Below, piece after piece: positions 36,797-47,095 of a stretch of 64,000 nt of DNA (positions within the stretch are counted from its first letter, which is position 1; every line of letters begins with the position of its first letter). This DNA comes from Aurantibacter crassamenti (lineage in GTDB: Bacteria > Bacteroidota > Bacteroidia > Flavobacteriales > Flavobacteriaceae): assembly GCF_016811105.1 (NCBI RefSeq), contig NZ_JAFBGM010000001.1, positions 1,988,126 to 2,052,125 on the forward strand, written 5' to 3'. The translations under genes were made by a program, and so were the position numbers. The notes under the pieces were generated by a model, which saw nothing but the letters and a program-made list of their open reading frames with translations, was not told the origin of the DNA and made no database searches.

Positions 36797-39700
36797 TTAA
36801 AATGACAATTGTAAGCTTAGTCCTAAACTTCTTGAAGAAGGTGTTTGAGTTGTTTCAATACCTTGAGCATTACCTGTAGTACTAACACTGCCATTTGAAC
36901 TAGTGCTAATTCCGTTAACTTCTGAATCAGCATATTTGTTACTGTCAGCAAACCAATACATAAGGTTCTTACCAAATAAAGATACTCTTGCATTAGTAAA
37001 GAAAGTATCTTTTAGGAATGCATTATTAAAGGTATAACTCAATTCTACCTCTCTTAATTTTAAGAAACTAGCATCAATTAAATGTATTGAAACTGGCGCA
37101 TCATAATTAGTAAAATAATCTTGCTCGGTAATTTGAACGGTATTTTCAGAGAAAGTACCATCACCATTATCAACAACTGAATTTGGAATAATATAAGGTT
37201 CTCTATTATAGATTGTAGTGTTTACGTTAGTTCCATTAAAATCTGTTTGATACTTTGTGTGTGAGGCAAAAAGGCCTCCTTTTTTCTTATCAAATAAAAC
37301 CCTAAACCCAAATCCTTTGTAGTTTACATTGGCACCAAAATTTAGCAAATAATCAGGTTGGTTATTTCCTAGAATTACATCATCATCAGTATATACAGGA
37401 AAACCAGTATTACCATCAACAATAACTTGACCTTGATCATTGTACTTAAAGTCATTTCCTTTAAAAGAACCATATGGCAATCCTTCTTTGGCAACCATAT
37501 TAACTGTAGTACCTGCAGCAAAACCAAAAGTACCAATGTTTAATTCATCGATATCATCTGTAATTGTAATAACCTCATTATCGTTAGTAGAAAAAGCTCC
37601 AAACAATTCAAAATCTAAACCGTCAACCAAACCGTTAATTGGTTTTAAAGTAAATGCTAATTCATGTCCTTTGTTCTCCATTCTACCAATATTACTTACA
37701 GTCTGAGTGTAACCTGTTGACCGTGGTAGGCTTATTGTAACCAATTGATCATCGTGAATTGAATGATAATAGGTATAAGCTAAACTAACTCTATTTTTAA
37801 AAAATCCTAAATCTGCACCAACTTCATAAGTAGTGGTTAGTTCAGGTTTTAATCCCGGGTTCCCAATTCTGTTTCCAATTGTAAATCCAGGAACACCATC
37901 TTTTGGTAAGTTTAGTGCAAAATCACCTAAATCTACTATTTGTGGATTACCCAAAAAGTAAGAGTTTAGTAGGTATAAATCAGCATCCTTACCAGATGTA
38001 CCATAACTACCTCTTAGTTTGGCATAATTTAAAACGTTATTTTCTATATTAAATAAATCCGTTACCACTACAGAAGTACCAACCGCACCATATAAAAAGG
38101 AATTGTTTGCTGTAGGAAGCGTAGACGACCAGTCATTTCTTGCAGATAATTCTAAAAACGCAGCATCTTTATATCCAAGAGTAGCATTACCTAAAACTCC
38201 GAAAATTCTATACTTAGTTCTACGCATACTTGAAGTAGGCTGCTGACTACTGTTTGATAAATTATATGTGTCAGGAACCACTAATCCACCTACTGTACTA
38301 CCTGTTAAGCGCTCAGTACTTCTTTGAAAGAAATTATATCCTGCTGTAGCCGTTAATTTTAGGTCTTCAGTAAACTCCGTATCATAATTAAACATTACTG
38401 TAGCATCAAGATTTTCTACTTGAGTATTGGAGTTAATGTATTCTCCTAAAGAATTATGCCGTCCATTTCGGGTTGTAATTTCTAAGTCGTCGGCCCAAAC
38501 CAATTGTTCACCTCTTGTATAAGTTGGCGTCCATATATCGGTTTGTGTATTAACAATATTGGCACCAAATCGACCTGTTAAAGATAAGTTATCTAAAAAG
38601 TTATAAGTTAAAGAGGCATTCGCCAAAAAGTTGTCGATGTCTCCCTCATTTCCATATTCGTTTAAGATATAATATGGGTTTACAGAGGAATATGATCCCC
38701 AGTATCCATTAAGATCATGATATGGGCTATTATAGTCTCGTAATTCGGTAAATGGGATGTTTACCGGAGATTGAGTTGCCATTGCAAAGGCGTTGTTTCC
38801 TTCAAAAGCCCGAGCTCCTTCTTGCGCTGTATTTTGTTGAACATTAGCATAACTAACTTTAAAATCGGACTTAAGCCTATCGCTTAGTTTTGCAGAGGCG
38901 TTAAAAGAAATATTGTTTCTTTTATAAGAAGTATTATCAAGTATACCTGTTTGATCGGTATTACCCAAAGAAACATAATAACTAAATCCATCATTAGAAC
39001 CTGATATGTTTACATTTTGTGTAACAGTAAAACCAGTGTTGAAAAAATCTTTCAATTGATTACGTACTGCACTGTATGGTCTTGTTAAAGCTTCTAATGA
39101 TCCATCCCCATCAGCATCAATTGGCGAAGTCCATGGTCTTACAACACCATCAAAAGCAGGCCCCCAAGACCAGTTTTCTCCAGAATCTAAATGTAAGTTG
39201 TCATATCCTTGTCCAAATTTACTTTGGCGTTGTAAATTAATAATCGCTGTTTCCATTGAGGTGGAACCATTGTAATTTACCTGCATCTTCTTGCCTTTAC
39301 CTGTTTTGGTAGTAATAAGAACAACACCTGAAGCACCACGTGACCCATAAAGTGAAGTTGCTGAAGGACCTTTTAAAATAGTTACAGATGCTATATCGTC
39401 AGGATTGACGTCATTGAATCTATTACCAAAATCGGAATACCCTGTCGTTGCTGAATCAGAACCTCCAGAAGTAGAAGTGTTATCAATTGCAACACCATCA
39501 ATAACAATTAAGGCATTGTTGTCTCCAGTAAGCGAACCTGAACCTCTTAATACAATTCTTGTAGAAGCGCCAACAGAACCTGAAGCAGTAGAAAGATTTA
39601 CACCTGCTGCTTTTCCTCTTAATGCTTCTAATGCATTTTTGTTTGGTACAGAAAGTAAGTCTTCTGATTTAACAGTTTGGTTGGCATAAACTGTTGCCTT

Positions 39701-40051
39701 CGCATTTCTGTCACCAGTACCAAAAGCTGTAACTACAACCTCCTCAAGTGCTTCAGCATCATCGCTCATTTGTACGTTTACAGTATTCGAAGCGCCAATG
39801 GTACGTAACTCAGTTTTTTGACCGATATACGAGAACACAAGTACTTGACCTGTAGAACCGTTGATGGTGTAATTTCCATCAAAATCTGTCTGAGTACCAT
39901 TTGTAGTACCTTGAACAAGAATGTTTACTCCTGGTAATGGTACGCCATCTTGGTCACTAACCACACCAGTTATTGACTTGTCTTGCGCATAAGAAAAATG
40001 CACAACCAAAGCCAATAGAATTGTTAAAATTCCTTTAAATTTTGTTTTCAT
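36797..40051 (-). CDS. SusC/RagA family TonB-linked outer-membrane transporter
   Basis: The 1084-residue TonB-dependent receptor has a signal peptide (ending HFSYAQ). A carboxypeptidase-like N-terminal domain (SITGVVSDQDGVPLPGVNIL, VFSYIGQKTE) and the signature LEEVVVTAFG follow. A plug domain (LEALRGKAAGVNL, VLRGSGSL, LIVIDGVAID) and a long barrel come next, ending LSLQLSF. It imports a ligand across the outer membrane with energy from TonB/ExbBD, together with the SusD partner downstream. It is first in a four-gene leftward unit ending at a strong terminator. Confidence 0.96.
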   Translation of the reverse strand: MKTKFKGILTILLALVVHFSYAQDKSITGVVSDQDGVPLPGVNILVQGTTNGTQTDFDGNYTINGSTGQVLVFSYIGQKTELRTIGASNTVNVQMSDDAEALEEVVVTAFGTGDRNAKATVYANQTVKSEDLLSVPNKNALEALRGKAAGVNLSTASGSVGASTRIVLRGSGSLTGDNNALIVIDGVAIDNTSTSGGSDSATTGYSDFGNRFNDVNPDDIASVTILKGPSATSLYGSRGASGVVLITTKTGKGKKMQVNYNGSTSMETAIINLQRQSKFGQGYDNLHLDSGENWSWGPAFDGVVRPWTSPIDADGDGSLEALTRPYSAVRNQLKDFFNTGFTVTQNVNISGSNDGFSYYVSLGNTDQTGILDNTSYKRNNISFNASAKLSDRLKSDFKVSYANVQQNTAQEGARAFEGNNAFAMATQSPVNIPFTELRDYNSPYHDLNGYWGSYSSVNPYYILNEYGNEGDIDNFLANASLTYNFLDNLSLTGRFGANIVNTQTDIWTPTYTRGEQLVWADDLEITTRNGRHNSLGEYINSNTQVENLDATVMFNYDTEFTEDLKLTATAGYNFFQRSTERLTGSTVGGLVVPDTYNLSNSSQQPTSSMRRTKYRIFGVLGNATLGYKDAAFLELSARNDWSSTLPTANNSFLYGAVGTSVVVTDLFNIENNVLNYAKLRGSYGTSGKDADLYLLNSYFLGNPQIVDLGDFALNLPKDGVPGFTIGNRIGNPGLKPELTTTYEVGADLGFFKNRVSLAYTYYHSIHDDQLVTISLPRSTGYTQTVSNIGRMENKGHELAFTLKPINGLVDGLDFELFGAFSTNDNEVITITDDIDELNIGTFGFAAGTTVNMVAKEGLPYGSFKGNDFKYNDQGQVIVDGNTGFPVYTDDDVILGNNQPDYLLNFGANVNYKGFGFRVLFDKKKGGLFASHTKYQTDFNGTNVNTTIYNREPYIIPNSVVDNGDGTFSENTVQITEQDYFTNYDAPVSIHLIDASFLKLREVELSYTFNNAFLKDTFFTNARVSLFGKNLMYWFADSNKYADSEVNGISTSSNGSVSTTGNAQGIETTQTPSSRSLGLSLQLSF

Positions 40052-40468
40052 TGTTATATTTATTTGAATTAGCTAAGCGCAAAAATCACATATTCATGTT
40101 AATAAACCAAAATAATATTAATAAAACTTTAAGAGATGGTGGTGTTAATACAACTTTCTTGATCTTTTTTGTGATAGAATACGAATAGTTCAATTAAATG
40201 ATTAAAAATACAGTAATAATGCAAAATTAGAATCTACTGGTTGAATAAAATTAATTTGATTGCGGTTTTTTGGGTGTATTTTTTAAATAATCGCATTTAT
40301 TATGCATGCATTTTATATGATTGTTTGTTTATTGCTGTTTTTTAGGGGTTTTTCATGGGTTTGAGAAAAAAAAATAAAATTACTCGTTTAGGATTTGAAT
40401 TATTATGAAATAGTATTACATTTGCCGTCCCTTAAATGAGGGTAAGTTTTATACATATACAATTTAGT
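40052..40468. other. AT-rich divergent intergenic region between susC and rpsL
   Basis: This 417-nt gap holds no gene that I can support. It must contain the leftward susC promoter, for which I see only an imperfect TATTATTTTG on the minus strand near 40111-40120, and the rightward str-operon promoter near 40394-40424. A 10-nt palindrome ATGCATGCAT lies at 40302-40311. Confidence 0.6.
40394..40424 (+). promoter_or_regulatory. Promoter of the rpsL (str) ribosomal operon
   Basis: TTTG at 40394-40397 and TACATTTG at 40417-40424, separated by 19 nt, match the Bacteroidota -33 and -7 consensus elements fully. Transcription would start near 40431, about 38 nt before the rpsL start. Confidence 0.8.
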
Positions 40469-40843
40469 ATGCCAACGATATCACAATTAGTAAGAAAAGG
40501 AAGGTCGACAATTACGAAGAAAAGTAAGTCGGCAGCCTTAGAATCATGTCCACAACGTAGAGGGGTTTGTACACGTGTTTACACTACTACTCCAAAGAAG
40601 CCGAACTCAGCAATGCGTAAAGTTGCAAGGGTAAGGTTGACAAATGGTAAAGAAGTGAATGCTTATATTCCAGGAGAGGGTCACAACCTTCAAGAGCACT
40701 CAATTGTTTTGGTGCGTGGTGGTAGAGTAAAAGATTTACCAGGTGTGAGATATCACATTGTTAGAGGAGCGCTAGATACAGCTGGTGTTGCAGGAAGAAC
40801 ACAACGTAGATCAAAATACGGTGCTAAGCGTCCAAAAAAATAG
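40469..40843 (+). CDS. rpsL: 30S ribosomal protein S12
   Basis: S12 sits at the decoding centre of the 30S subunit. I start at ATG 40469 ([12 protein letters not shown]), giving 124 residues, the family length. An upstream ATG at 40436 would add 11 residues and begin almost at the predicted transcription start, so it is unlikely. Conserved segments [18 protein letters not shown] and [17 protein letters not shown] are intact. The usual lysine of the PKKPNS loop is present, so no streptomycin-resistance substitution is seen there. Confidence 0.97.
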   Translation: MPTISQLVRKGRSTITKKSKSAALESCPQRRGVCTRVYTTTPKKPNSAMRKVARVRLTNGKEVNAYIPGEGHNLQEHSIVLVRGGRVKDLPGVRYHIVRGALDTAGVAGRTQRRSKYGAKRPKK

Positions 40844-40853
40844 AGAAAGTTAA

Positions 40854-40873
40854 AAGATGAATAATTTCATCTT
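40854..40873 (+). promoter_or_regulatory. Hairpin in the rpsL-rpsG intercistronic gap
   Basis: AAGATGA (40854-40860), a 6-nt loop, and TCATCTT (40867-40873) form a perfect 7-bp stem. It lies 18 nt before the rpsG start and has no T tract, so it is not a terminator. In Escherichia coli, S7 represses its own translation through the same intercistronic region, so a comparable role is possible. Confidence 0.45.
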
Positions 40874-40891
40874 ATACCTTATATATATACC

Positions 40892-41368
40892 ATGAGAAAA
40901 AAGCAGGCAAAAAAGAGGCCAATTTTACCAGATCCAAGATTTGATGATCAGCTGGTTACGCGTTTTGTGAATATGATGATGTGGGATGGAAAGAAATCCG
41001 TAGCTTTTAGTGTATTCTATGATGCGATGGATATCGTAGAAGAGAAAAAGACTGATGAAGAGAAGTCTTCATTAGAGCTTTGGAAAGATGCACTTTCAAA
41101 CGTAATGCCGCATGTTGAAGTGCGCAGTCGTAGAGTTGGTGGTGCTACTTTTCAGATTCCAATGCAGATTCGTCCTGATCGTAAGATTTCTACAGCTATG
41201 AAATGGTTGATTAGCTATTCAAGAAAACGTAACGAAAAAGGTATGGCTCAGAAATTGGCAGCTGAAGTATTAGCGGCTTCTAAGGAAGAGGGTGCTGCGG
41301 TCAAGAAAAGAGTTGATACGCACAAGATGGCAGAAGCAAATAAAGCATTTTCTCACTTTAGATTTTAA
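40892..41368 (+). CDS. rpsG: 30S ribosomal protein S7
   Basis: S7 nucleates assembly of the 30S head and contacts the E site. The 158-residue protein has the expected [20 protein letters not shown] start and [17 protein letters not shown] segment. It follows rpsL after 48 nt and precedes fusA after 6 nt. Confidence 0.97.
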   Translation: MRKKQAKKRPILPDPRFDDQLVTRFVNMMMWDGKKSVAFSVFYDAMDIVEEKKTDEEKSSLELWKDALSNVMPHVEVRSRRVGGATFQIPMQIRPDRKISTAMKWLISYSRKRNEKGMAQKLAAEVLAASKEEGAAVKKRVDTHKMAEANKAFSHFRF

Positions 41369-41374
41369 TCAGTA

Positions 41375-43507
41375 ATGGCAAGAGATTTAAAATTTACACG
41401 AAACATAGGTATTGCGGCGCATATTGATGCTGGAAAAACCACAACTACCGAGCGTATATTATTTTATACGGGTGTAAGTCATAAGATAGGTGAGGTTCAT
41501 GATGGTGCTGCTACTATGGACTGGATGGAGCAAGAGCAAGAACGTGGTATTACAATTACTTCTGCGGCAACAACTTGTGAATGGCAATTTCCAATGGAAA
41601 ATGGTCAGCCTACTGCAGATGCAAAAGGGTATCATTTTAATATTATTGACACTCCGGGTCACGTAGATTTTACTGTTGAGGTAAATAGATCTTTGCGTGT
41701 TCTTGATGGGTTGGTTTTCTTGTTTAGTGCTGTTGATGGTGTTGAGCCTCAGTCAGAAACTAACTGGAGGCTTGCTGATAATTATAAAGTTCCAAGAATT
41801 GGTTTTGTAAATAAAATGGACCGTCAGGGTTCTAACTTCTTAATGGTTTGTAAGCAGGTCAAAGAGATGTTAGGTTCTAATGCGGTGCCAATTGTTTTGC
41901 CAATTGGTGATGAAGCTGATTTTAGAGGCATCGTTGATTTGGCAAAAAACAGAGCAATTGTTTGGCATGAAGAAGGTTTTGGTGCCACTTTTGACGTGAT
42001 TGATATTCCTGAAGAAATGAAAGCTGAAGTACGTGAGTATAGAGCTGCTTTGATAGAGGCTGTTGCGGAATATGATGAGGAATTGATGGAGAAATTCTTC
42101 GAAGATGAAGATTCTATTACTGAAGAAGAAGTACATGCTGCTTTAAGAGCTGCTGTGATGGATCGAGCAATCATTCCAATGATATGTGGTTCTTCTTTTA
42201 AAAATAAAGGTGTACAGTTCTTGTTAGATGCTGTATGTAGATATTTACCTTCGCCTGTAGATAAAGAGGCGATTATAGGTACAAATCCAGAAACAGGTGA
42301 GCAAGAATCTCGTAAGCCTAGTGTTAAGGAACCATTTGCTGCTTTAGCATTTAAAATTGCTACCGATCCTTTTGTTGGTCGTTTAGCTTTCTTTAGAACA
42401 TATTCTGGTCGTTTAGATGCTGGTTCTTATATATTGAACAATCGTTCAGGTAAGAAAGAGCGTATTTCTCGTATCTATCAAATGCATTCAAATAAACAAA
42501 ATGCTATCGATTTTATCGAAGCAGGTGATATTGGTGCAGCTGTAGGTTTTAAGGATATTAAAACTGGTGATACAATGTCTGCTGAAAAGCATCCTATCGT
42601 TCTAGAGAGTATGGACTTTCCTGATCCGGTAATTGGTATTGCTGTAGAGCCTAAAACTAAGGTTGATGTAGATAAATTGGGAATGGCTTTAGCTAAATTA
42701 GCTGAAGAAGATCCTACCTTCCAAGTAAAAACAGATGAAGCTTCAGGTCAGACTATTATTTCTGGTATGGGTGAGCTTCACTTAGATATTATTGTTGACC
42801 GTTTAAGACGTGAATTCAAAGTTGAAGTGAACCAAGGTGAGCCTCAAGTAGAATATAAAGAAGCGTTAACTAAAATGGCTGCACACAGAGAAACTTATAA
42901 AAAGCAATCTGGTGGTCGTGGTAAGTTCGGTGATATTGTATTTGAAATGAGTCCTGCTGATGATGATTTCGAAGGTGAAGGATTGCAATTTGTTGATCAA
43001 ATTAAAGGTGGTCGTATTCCTAAAGAATTTATTCCATCTGTAGAAAAAGGATTTGCTGCAGCAATGATGAATGGTCCTTTGGCTGGATTTGAAATGGATA
43101 CTATGAAAGTAGTATTGAAAGATGGATCTTTCCACCCTGTGGATTCAGATGCACTTTCTTTCGAATTAGCTGCTAAAATGGGGTACAAAGCCGCTGGAAA
43201 AGCTGCTGGTGCTGTAATTATGGAGCCAATCATGAAGTTAGAAGTTATCACTCCAGAAGAAAATATGGGTGATATTGTAGGTGACTTGAATAGAAGAAGA
43301 GGTACTATTAGTGATATGAGTGATAGAGCAGGTGCTAAAGTTGTTAAAGGTACTGTTCCACTTTCAGAAATGTTTGGTTATGTTACTTCCTTGAGAACTT
43401 TGTCTTCAGGTAGAGCAACATCAACAATGGAATTTTCACACTATGCTGAAACTCCATCAAATATTTCAGAAGAAGTAATAAAGGCAGCAAAGGGCATAAC
43501 AGCTTAA
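41375..43507 (+). CDS. fusA: Elongation factor G
   Basis: EF-G drives GTP-dependent translocation of the ribosome. The 710-residue protein has the P-loop AHIDAGKT at 15-22, switch sequence [17 protein letters not shown] (G3) and NKMD (G4). Domains II to V follow, including a domain IV loop. The order rpsL-rpsG-fusA-rpsJ has no tuf gene after fusA, in contrast to proteobacterial str operons. This is the usual arrangement in Bacteroidota. Confidence 0.98.
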   Translation: MARDLKFTRNIGIAAHIDAGKTTTTERILFYTGVSHKIGEVHDGAATMDWMEQEQERGITITSAATTCEWQFPMENGQPTADAKGYHFNIIDTPGHVDFTVEVNRSLRVLDGLVFLFSAVDGVEPQSETNWRLADNYKVPRIGFVNKMDRQGSNFLMVCKQVKEMLGSNAVPIVLPIGDEADFRGIVDLAKNRAIVWHEEGFGATFDVIDIPEEMKAEVREYRAALIEAVAEYDEELMEKFFEDEDSITEEEVHAALRAAVMDRAIIPMICGSSFKNKGVQFLLDAVCRYLPSPVDKEAIIGTNPETGEQESRKPSVKEPFAALAFKIATDPFVGRLAFFRTYSGRLDAGSYILNNRSGKKERISRIYQMHSNKQNAIDFIEAGDIGAAVGFKDIKTGDTMSAEKHPIVLESMDFPDPVIGIAVEPKTKVDVDKLGMALAKLAEEDPTFQVKTDEASGQTIISGMGELHLDIIVDRLRREFKVEVNQGEPQVEYKEALTKMAAHRETYKKQSGGRGKFGDIVFEMSPADDDFEGEGLQFVDQIKGGRIPKEFIPSVEKGFAAAMMNGPLAGFEMDTMKVVLKDGSFHPVDSDALSFELAAKMGYKAAGKAAGAVIMEPIMKLEVITPEENMGDIVGDLNRRRGTISDMSDRAGAKVVKGTVPLSEMFGYVTSLRTLSSGRATSTMEFSHYAETPSNISEEVIKAAKGITA

Positions 43508-43517
43508 TTTTTAGAAG

Positions 43518-43823
43518 ATGAGTCAGAAAATTAGAATAAAGTTAAAATCTTACGATTACAATTTAGTAGATAAGTCTGCTGAGAAAATCGTAAAAACGGT
43601 TAAGACAACCGGTGCAGTTGTAACAGGACCAATTCCGTTGCCTACACATAAAAAGATATTTACGGTTTTGCGTTCACCTCACGTGAATAAGAAATCAAGA
43701 GAGCAATTTCAATTAAGTTCTTACAAAAGACTTCTTGATATTTATAGTTCTTCATCAAAGACTATTGATGCTCTAATGAAACTTGAACTTCCTAGTGGAG
43801 TTGAAGTTGAGATAAAAGTATAG
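43518..43823 (+). CDS. rpsJ: 30S ribosomal protein S10
   Basis: S10 is a 30S head protein and also the NusE transcription factor in antitermination. The 101-residue protein has the standard [20 protein letters not shown] start and [20 protein letters not shown] loop. It lies 10 nt after fusA. A 192-nt gap with a structured region and a terminator separates it from rplC, so here it belongs to the str transcript. Confidence 0.97.
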   Translation: MSQKIRIKLKSYDYNLVDKSAEKIVKTVKTTGAVVTGPIPLPTHKKIFTVLRSPHVNKKSREQFQLSSYKRLLDIYSSSSKTIDALMKLELPSGVEVEIKV

Positions 43824-43830
43824 TTAATAT

Positions 43831-43889
43831 GTTTCCACGAGAGTGGGAATAGACATGTCCAGAGCTGCGTGCAATGGAAAAACGGAAAC
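43831..43889 (+). promoter_or_regulatory. Structured leader candidate between rpsJ and rplC
   Basis: GTTT (43831-43834) can pair with AAAC (43886-43889) and enclose two hairpins. One is CCAC-GAGA-GTGG (43835-43846), with a GNRA-type loop. The other is TCCA/TGGA (43858-43861 / 43875-43878), with a GA/AA internal loop and a GC/GC inner stem. A terminator follows directly. This looks like a ribosomal-protein binding leader of attenuation type. Confidence 0.5.
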
Positions 43890-43900
43890 AAAAATATATT

Positions 43901-43933
43901 CAGGGTAGAATAATTTTTGACCCTGTTTTTTTT
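43901..43933 (+). terminator. Intrinsic terminator between rpsJ and rplC
   Basis: CAGGGT (43901-43906) and ACCCTG (43920-43925) form the stem, which may extend through AGAA/TTTT, and a T8 tract follows. No consensus promoter is visible between it and rplC, so regulated read-through is likely. Confidence 0.8.
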
Positions 43934-44015
43934 GTCAAATGAGTTAGGTAAAAAAAAGAGTATAAACAGAGGAGGGGTTTTAAAATTGAAATCTCAAGTC
44001 TAAAATTTAAATCAA

Positions 44016-44633
44016 ATGTCTGGGTTAATAGGAAAAAAAGTAGGCATGACCAGCATCTTCGACGAGAATGGGAAAAATATTCCTTGCACCGTTATTGAAG
44101 CCGGGCCATGTGTAGTTACCCAAGTCAGAACTGAAGAAGTTGATGGGTATAGTGCTCTTCAACTTGGTTTCGATGACAAGGCAGAGAAACGAGCTAATAA
44201 GGCCGAAATGGGTCATTATAAAAAAGCTGGTTCTTCTCCCAAGAAAAAAGTCGTTGAATTCAAAGGTTTTGATGGGGAACACAAATTAGGTGATACAATA
44301 AATGTAGACCTATTTGCAGAAGGTGAATTTGTTGATGTTATTGGTACATCAAAAGGTAAAGGTTTTCAAGGTGTTGTAAAACGTCATGGCTTTGCTGGTG
44401 TAGGTCAAGCAACACACGGTCAACATAACAGATTAAGAGCTCCGGGTTCTATTGGTGCAGCTTCATATCCTGCAAGAGTTTTTAAAGGAATGAAAATGGC
44501 AGGTAGAATGGGTAATGATAGAGTTACCGTTCAGAACCTTAAAGTTTTGAAAGTAGTGCCTGAGAAAAACCTTATCGTAGTGAAAGGTTGTGTACCTGGT
44601 CATAAGAATGCTTACGTAACCATTGAGAAATAA
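44016..44633 (+). CDS. rplC: 50S ribosomal protein L3
   Basis: L3 is an early assembly protein near the peptidyl transferase centre. The 205-residue protein starts [20 protein letters not shown] and contains the [18 protein letters not shown] loop. Its last base is the first base of rplD (TAATG), so the two are translationally coupled. The purine-rich GAGGAGGGG at 43969-43977 lies about 40 nt upstream, too far for an ordinary ribosome binding site. Confidence 0.97.
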   Translation: MSGLIGKKVGMTSIFDENGKNIPCTVIEAGPCVVTQVRTEEVDGYSALQLGFDDKAEKRANKAEMGHYKKAGSSPKKKVVEFKGFDGEHKLGDTINVDLFAEGEFVDVIGTSKGKGFQGVVKRHGFAGVGQATHGQHNRLRAPGSIGAASYPARVFKGMKMAGRMGNDRVTVQNLKVLKVVPEKNLIVVKGCVPGHKNAYVTIEK

Positions 44634-45262
44634 TGAAGGTAGCGGTTTTAGATATTAAAGGAAAAGAAACAGGTAGAAAGGCAGACCTTTCTGACGATGT
44701 TTTCGCAATAGAGCCAAATGAGCATGCTGTTTATTTAGATGTTAAGCAATTTTTAGCACATCAAAGACAGGGTACACATAAGGCAAAGGAACGTGGAGAG
44801 ATTGCGGGTAGTACTCGTAAGATTAAAAAGCAAAAAGGTACTGGTACAGCAAGAGCTGGTAGTATTAAGTCGCCTATCTTTAGAGGTGGTGGTCGAATAT
44901 TTGGCCCTAGACCTAAAGATTATACTCAAAAGTTGAACAAGAATGTTAAGCGTCTTGCTCGTAAATCAGCATTGAGTATGAAGTCAAAAGACAAGGCTAT
45001 TTTAGTTGTTGAGGACTTTAGTTTTGAGTCTCCAAAAACGAAGGATTTTATGCAAGTTTTAAAGTCTTTGGGATTAGAAAATAAAAAATCTCTTGTGGTG
45101 TTGGGTGATTCAAATAATAGTGTATATTTGTCTTCGCGTAATTTGACCCGTTCAGAGGTTGTAACTAGCTCAGAAATAAGTACTTACAAGATTATGAACG
45201 CGAATAATATAATCCTTTGTGAAGGAGCGGTTGAAGGTCTTATCGCGAATTTAAATAAATAG
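44633..45262 (+). CDS. rplD: 50S ribosomal protein L4
   Basis: L4 lines the exit tunnel; in Escherichia coli it also represses the S10 operon by attenuation. The 209-residue protein has the tunnel-loop segment STRKIKKQKGTGTARAGS and GGGRIFGPRPKDYT. The ATG overlaps the rplC stop by one base. Confidence 0.97.
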   Translation: MKVAVLDIKGKETGRKADLSDDVFAIEPNEHAVYLDVKQFLAHQRQGTHKAKERGEIAGSTRKIKKQKGTGTARAGSIKSPIFRGGGRIFGPRPKDYTQKLNKNVKRLARKSALSMKSKDKAILVVEDFSFESPKTKDFMQVLKSLGLENKKSLVVLGDSNNSVYLSSRNLTRSEVVTSSEISTYKIMNANNIILCEGAVEGLIANLNK

Positions 45263-45268
45263 TAAATC

Positions 45269-45559
45269 ATGAGTGTATTAATAAAACCAATTATAACTGA
45301 AAAAATGACCGCTGATAGTGAGTTGTTCAATCGTTATGGTTTCGTTGTTGAGCTTAAGGCTAACAAAATACAAATCAAGGAAGAAGTAGAAGCTACATAC
45401 GGAGTTTCTGTTCAGAAAGTTAGAACCATGATTTACGGACCAAAACGTAAAACACGTTTTACTCGATCAGGTGTTCAGCATGGAAAAACGAATAGCTATA
45501 AAAAAGCTATCGTTGATGTAGTTGAAGGTGATATAATCGATTTTTACAGTAATCTATAG
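45269..45559 (+). CDS. rplW: 50S ribosomal protein L23
   Basis: L23 sits at the tunnel exit and is the docking site for trigger factor and SRP. The 96-residue protein starts [19 protein letters not shown] and includes [15 protein letters not shown]. It follows rplD after 6 nt in the S10 cluster. Confidence 0.96.
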   Translation: MSVLIKPIITEKMTADSELFNRYGFVVELKANKIQIKEEVEATYGVSVQKVRTMIYGPKRKTRFTRSGVQHGKTNSYKKAIVDVVEGDIIDFYSNL

Positions 45560-45567
45560 CATTAAGA

Positions 45568-46392
45568 ATGTCAGTTAGAAAATTAAAACCGATAACCCCA
45601 GGACAGCGTTTTAGAGTAGTAAATGGTTTTGACGCCATTACTACTGATAAGCCGGAGAAAAGCTTGCTTGCTCCGTTAAAAAAGTCTGGTGGTAGGAACA
45701 GTCAAGGAAAAATGACCATGCGCCATAGAGGTGGTGGGCATAAGAGAAGATATCGTGTTATCGATTTCAAAAGGGAAAAGCATAATGTTGCTGGAACTGT
45801 GAAATCAATTCAATATGATCCTAACAGAACTGCATTTATTGCTTTGTTAGAATATAGTGATGGTGAAAAGCGCTACGTTATTGCTCAAAATGGTCTACAA
45901 GTAGGTCAAGAGTTGAAATCTGGCGAAAAAGCTACTCCTGAAATAGGTAATGCATTACCATTAAGTGCCATTCCATTAGGAACAATTATATCATGTATTG
46001 AATTACGACCTGGTCAAGGAGCTGTTATGGCTAGAAGTGCAGGTACTTTTGCTCAATTAATGGCGAGAGATGGTAAGTTTGCAACTGTAAAAATGCCATC
46101 TGGTGAAACAAGATTAATTCTTGTTAATTGTTTAGCAACTATAGGAGCTGTTAGTAACTCTGATCATCAATTACTTGTGTCTGGTAAAGCTGGTAGAAGT
46201 AGATGGTTGGGTAGAAGACCAAGAACTAGACCAGTTGCAATGAACCCAGTCGATCACCCAATGGGTGGTGGTGAAGGTAGAGCTTCAGGTGGTCATCCAA
46301 GATCAAGAAATGGTATACCTGCTAAAGGGTATCGTACAAGGTCTAAGACTAAGAGCACAAACAAGTATATCATAGAACGTAGAAAGAAATAA
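45568..46392 (+). CDS. rplB: 50S ribosomal protein L2
   Basis: L2 is needed for subunit association and peptidyl transfer. The 274-residue protein has the conserved [19 protein letters not shown] segment near the N-terminus and the C-terminal [19 protein letters not shown] loop, which contains the functionally important histidine. It follows rplW after 8 nt. Confidence 0.98.
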   Translation: MSVRKLKPITPGQRFRVVNGFDAITTDKPEKSLLAPLKKSGGRNSQGKMTMRHRGGGHKRRYRVIDFKREKHNVAGTVKSIQYDPNRTAFIALLEYSDGEKRYVIAQNGLQVGQELKSGEKATPEIGNALPLSAIPLGTIISCIELRPGQGAVMARSAGTFAQLMARDGKFATVKMPSGETRLILVNCLATIGAVSNSDHQLLVSGKAGRSRWLGRRPRTRPVAMNPVDHPMGGGEGRASGGHPRSRNGIPAKGYRTRSKTKSTNKYIIERRKK

Positions 46393-46404
46393 AATTAGAA
46401 AGAA

Positions 46405-46683
46405 ATGGCACGTTCATTAAAGAAAGGACCTTACGTTCACTATAGTTTAGAGAAGAAAATACAGCAAGCTGCGAGTTCTGGCAAGAAGTCAGTAATCAAA
46501 ACTTGGTCTAGAGCTTCAATGATAACTCCTGATTTTGTTGGGATGACAATTGCGGTTCATAATGGAAGACAGTTTGTTCCGGTTTATGTTACTGAGAATA
46601 TGGTTGGTCATAAATTAGGAGAATTTTCGCCTACACGTTCTTTTAGAGGACATGCAGGGGCTAAGAATAAAGGAAAGAAGTAA
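46405..46683 (+). CDS. rpsS: 30S ribosomal protein S19
   Basis: S19 is a 30S head protein near the A site. The 92-residue protein starts [19 protein letters not shown] and ends with the conserved [15 protein letters not shown] region. It follows rplB after 12 nt. Confidence 0.97.
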   Translation: MARSLKKGPYVHYSLEKKIQQAASSGKKSVIKTWSRASMITPDFVGMTIAVHNGRQFVPVYVTENMVGHKLGEFSPTRSFRGHAGAKNKGKK

Positions 46684-46686
46684 GCT

Positions 46687-47094
46687 ATGGGAGTTCGAAA
46701 AAGAGAAATGGCCGAAAGAATCAAGGCTGAGAAAAAGCAAGTTGCTTTTGCAAAATTAAATAACTGTCCAACATCGCCAAGAAAAATGCGATTGGTAGCA
46801 GATTTAATAAGAGGTGTTCAAGTTGAAAAGGCTTTAGCTATATTAAAGTTTAATTCAAAAGAAGCTTCTAGAAAAGTAGAAAAACTTTTACTTTCAGCAA
46901 TTGCGAATTGGCAAGCTAAAAATGAAGATGCTAATGTTGAAGAAGCAGATTTATTTGTAAAAGAAATACGTGTTGATAGTGGTAGTATGTTAAAAAGACT
47001 ACGACCAGCACCTCAAGGAAGAGCACATAGAATTAGAAAACGTTCGAACCATGTTACTTTGATTCTTGGTTCAAATAATAACACAGCAAGTTAG
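46687..47094 (+). CDS. rplV: 50S ribosomal protein L22
   Basis: L22 lines the exit tunnel. The 135-residue protein has a lysine-rich N-terminal extension of about 20 residues before the conserved [17 protein letters not shown]. The C-terminal [20 protein letters not shown] tunnel hairpin is intact. The rpsC ATG follows its stop codon after 1 nt. Confidence 0.97.
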   Translation: MGVRKREMAERIKAEKKQVAFAKLNNCPTSPRKMRLVADLIRGVQVEKALAILKFNSKEASRKVEKLLLSAIANWQAKNEDANVEEADLFVKEIRVDSGSMLKRLRPAPQGRAHRIRKRSNHVTLILGSNNNTAS

Positions 47095-47095
47095 A

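Noticed and set aside
40436-40468. Upstream ATG extending rpsL by 11 residues
   Set aside because: The start lies almost at the predicted transcription start and the extension has no match to S12, whose family start is [11 protein letters not shown] at 40469.
41824-42174. Long antisense reading frame inside fusA
   Set aside because: It mirrors the codon pattern of the highly conserved fusA gene on the other strand, encodes a serine-rich product without family features, and has no promoter or start context.
47066-47095. Extended rpsC start inside rplV
   Set aside because: The S3 family start MGQKTNPIG is at 47096, 1 nt after the rplV stop.
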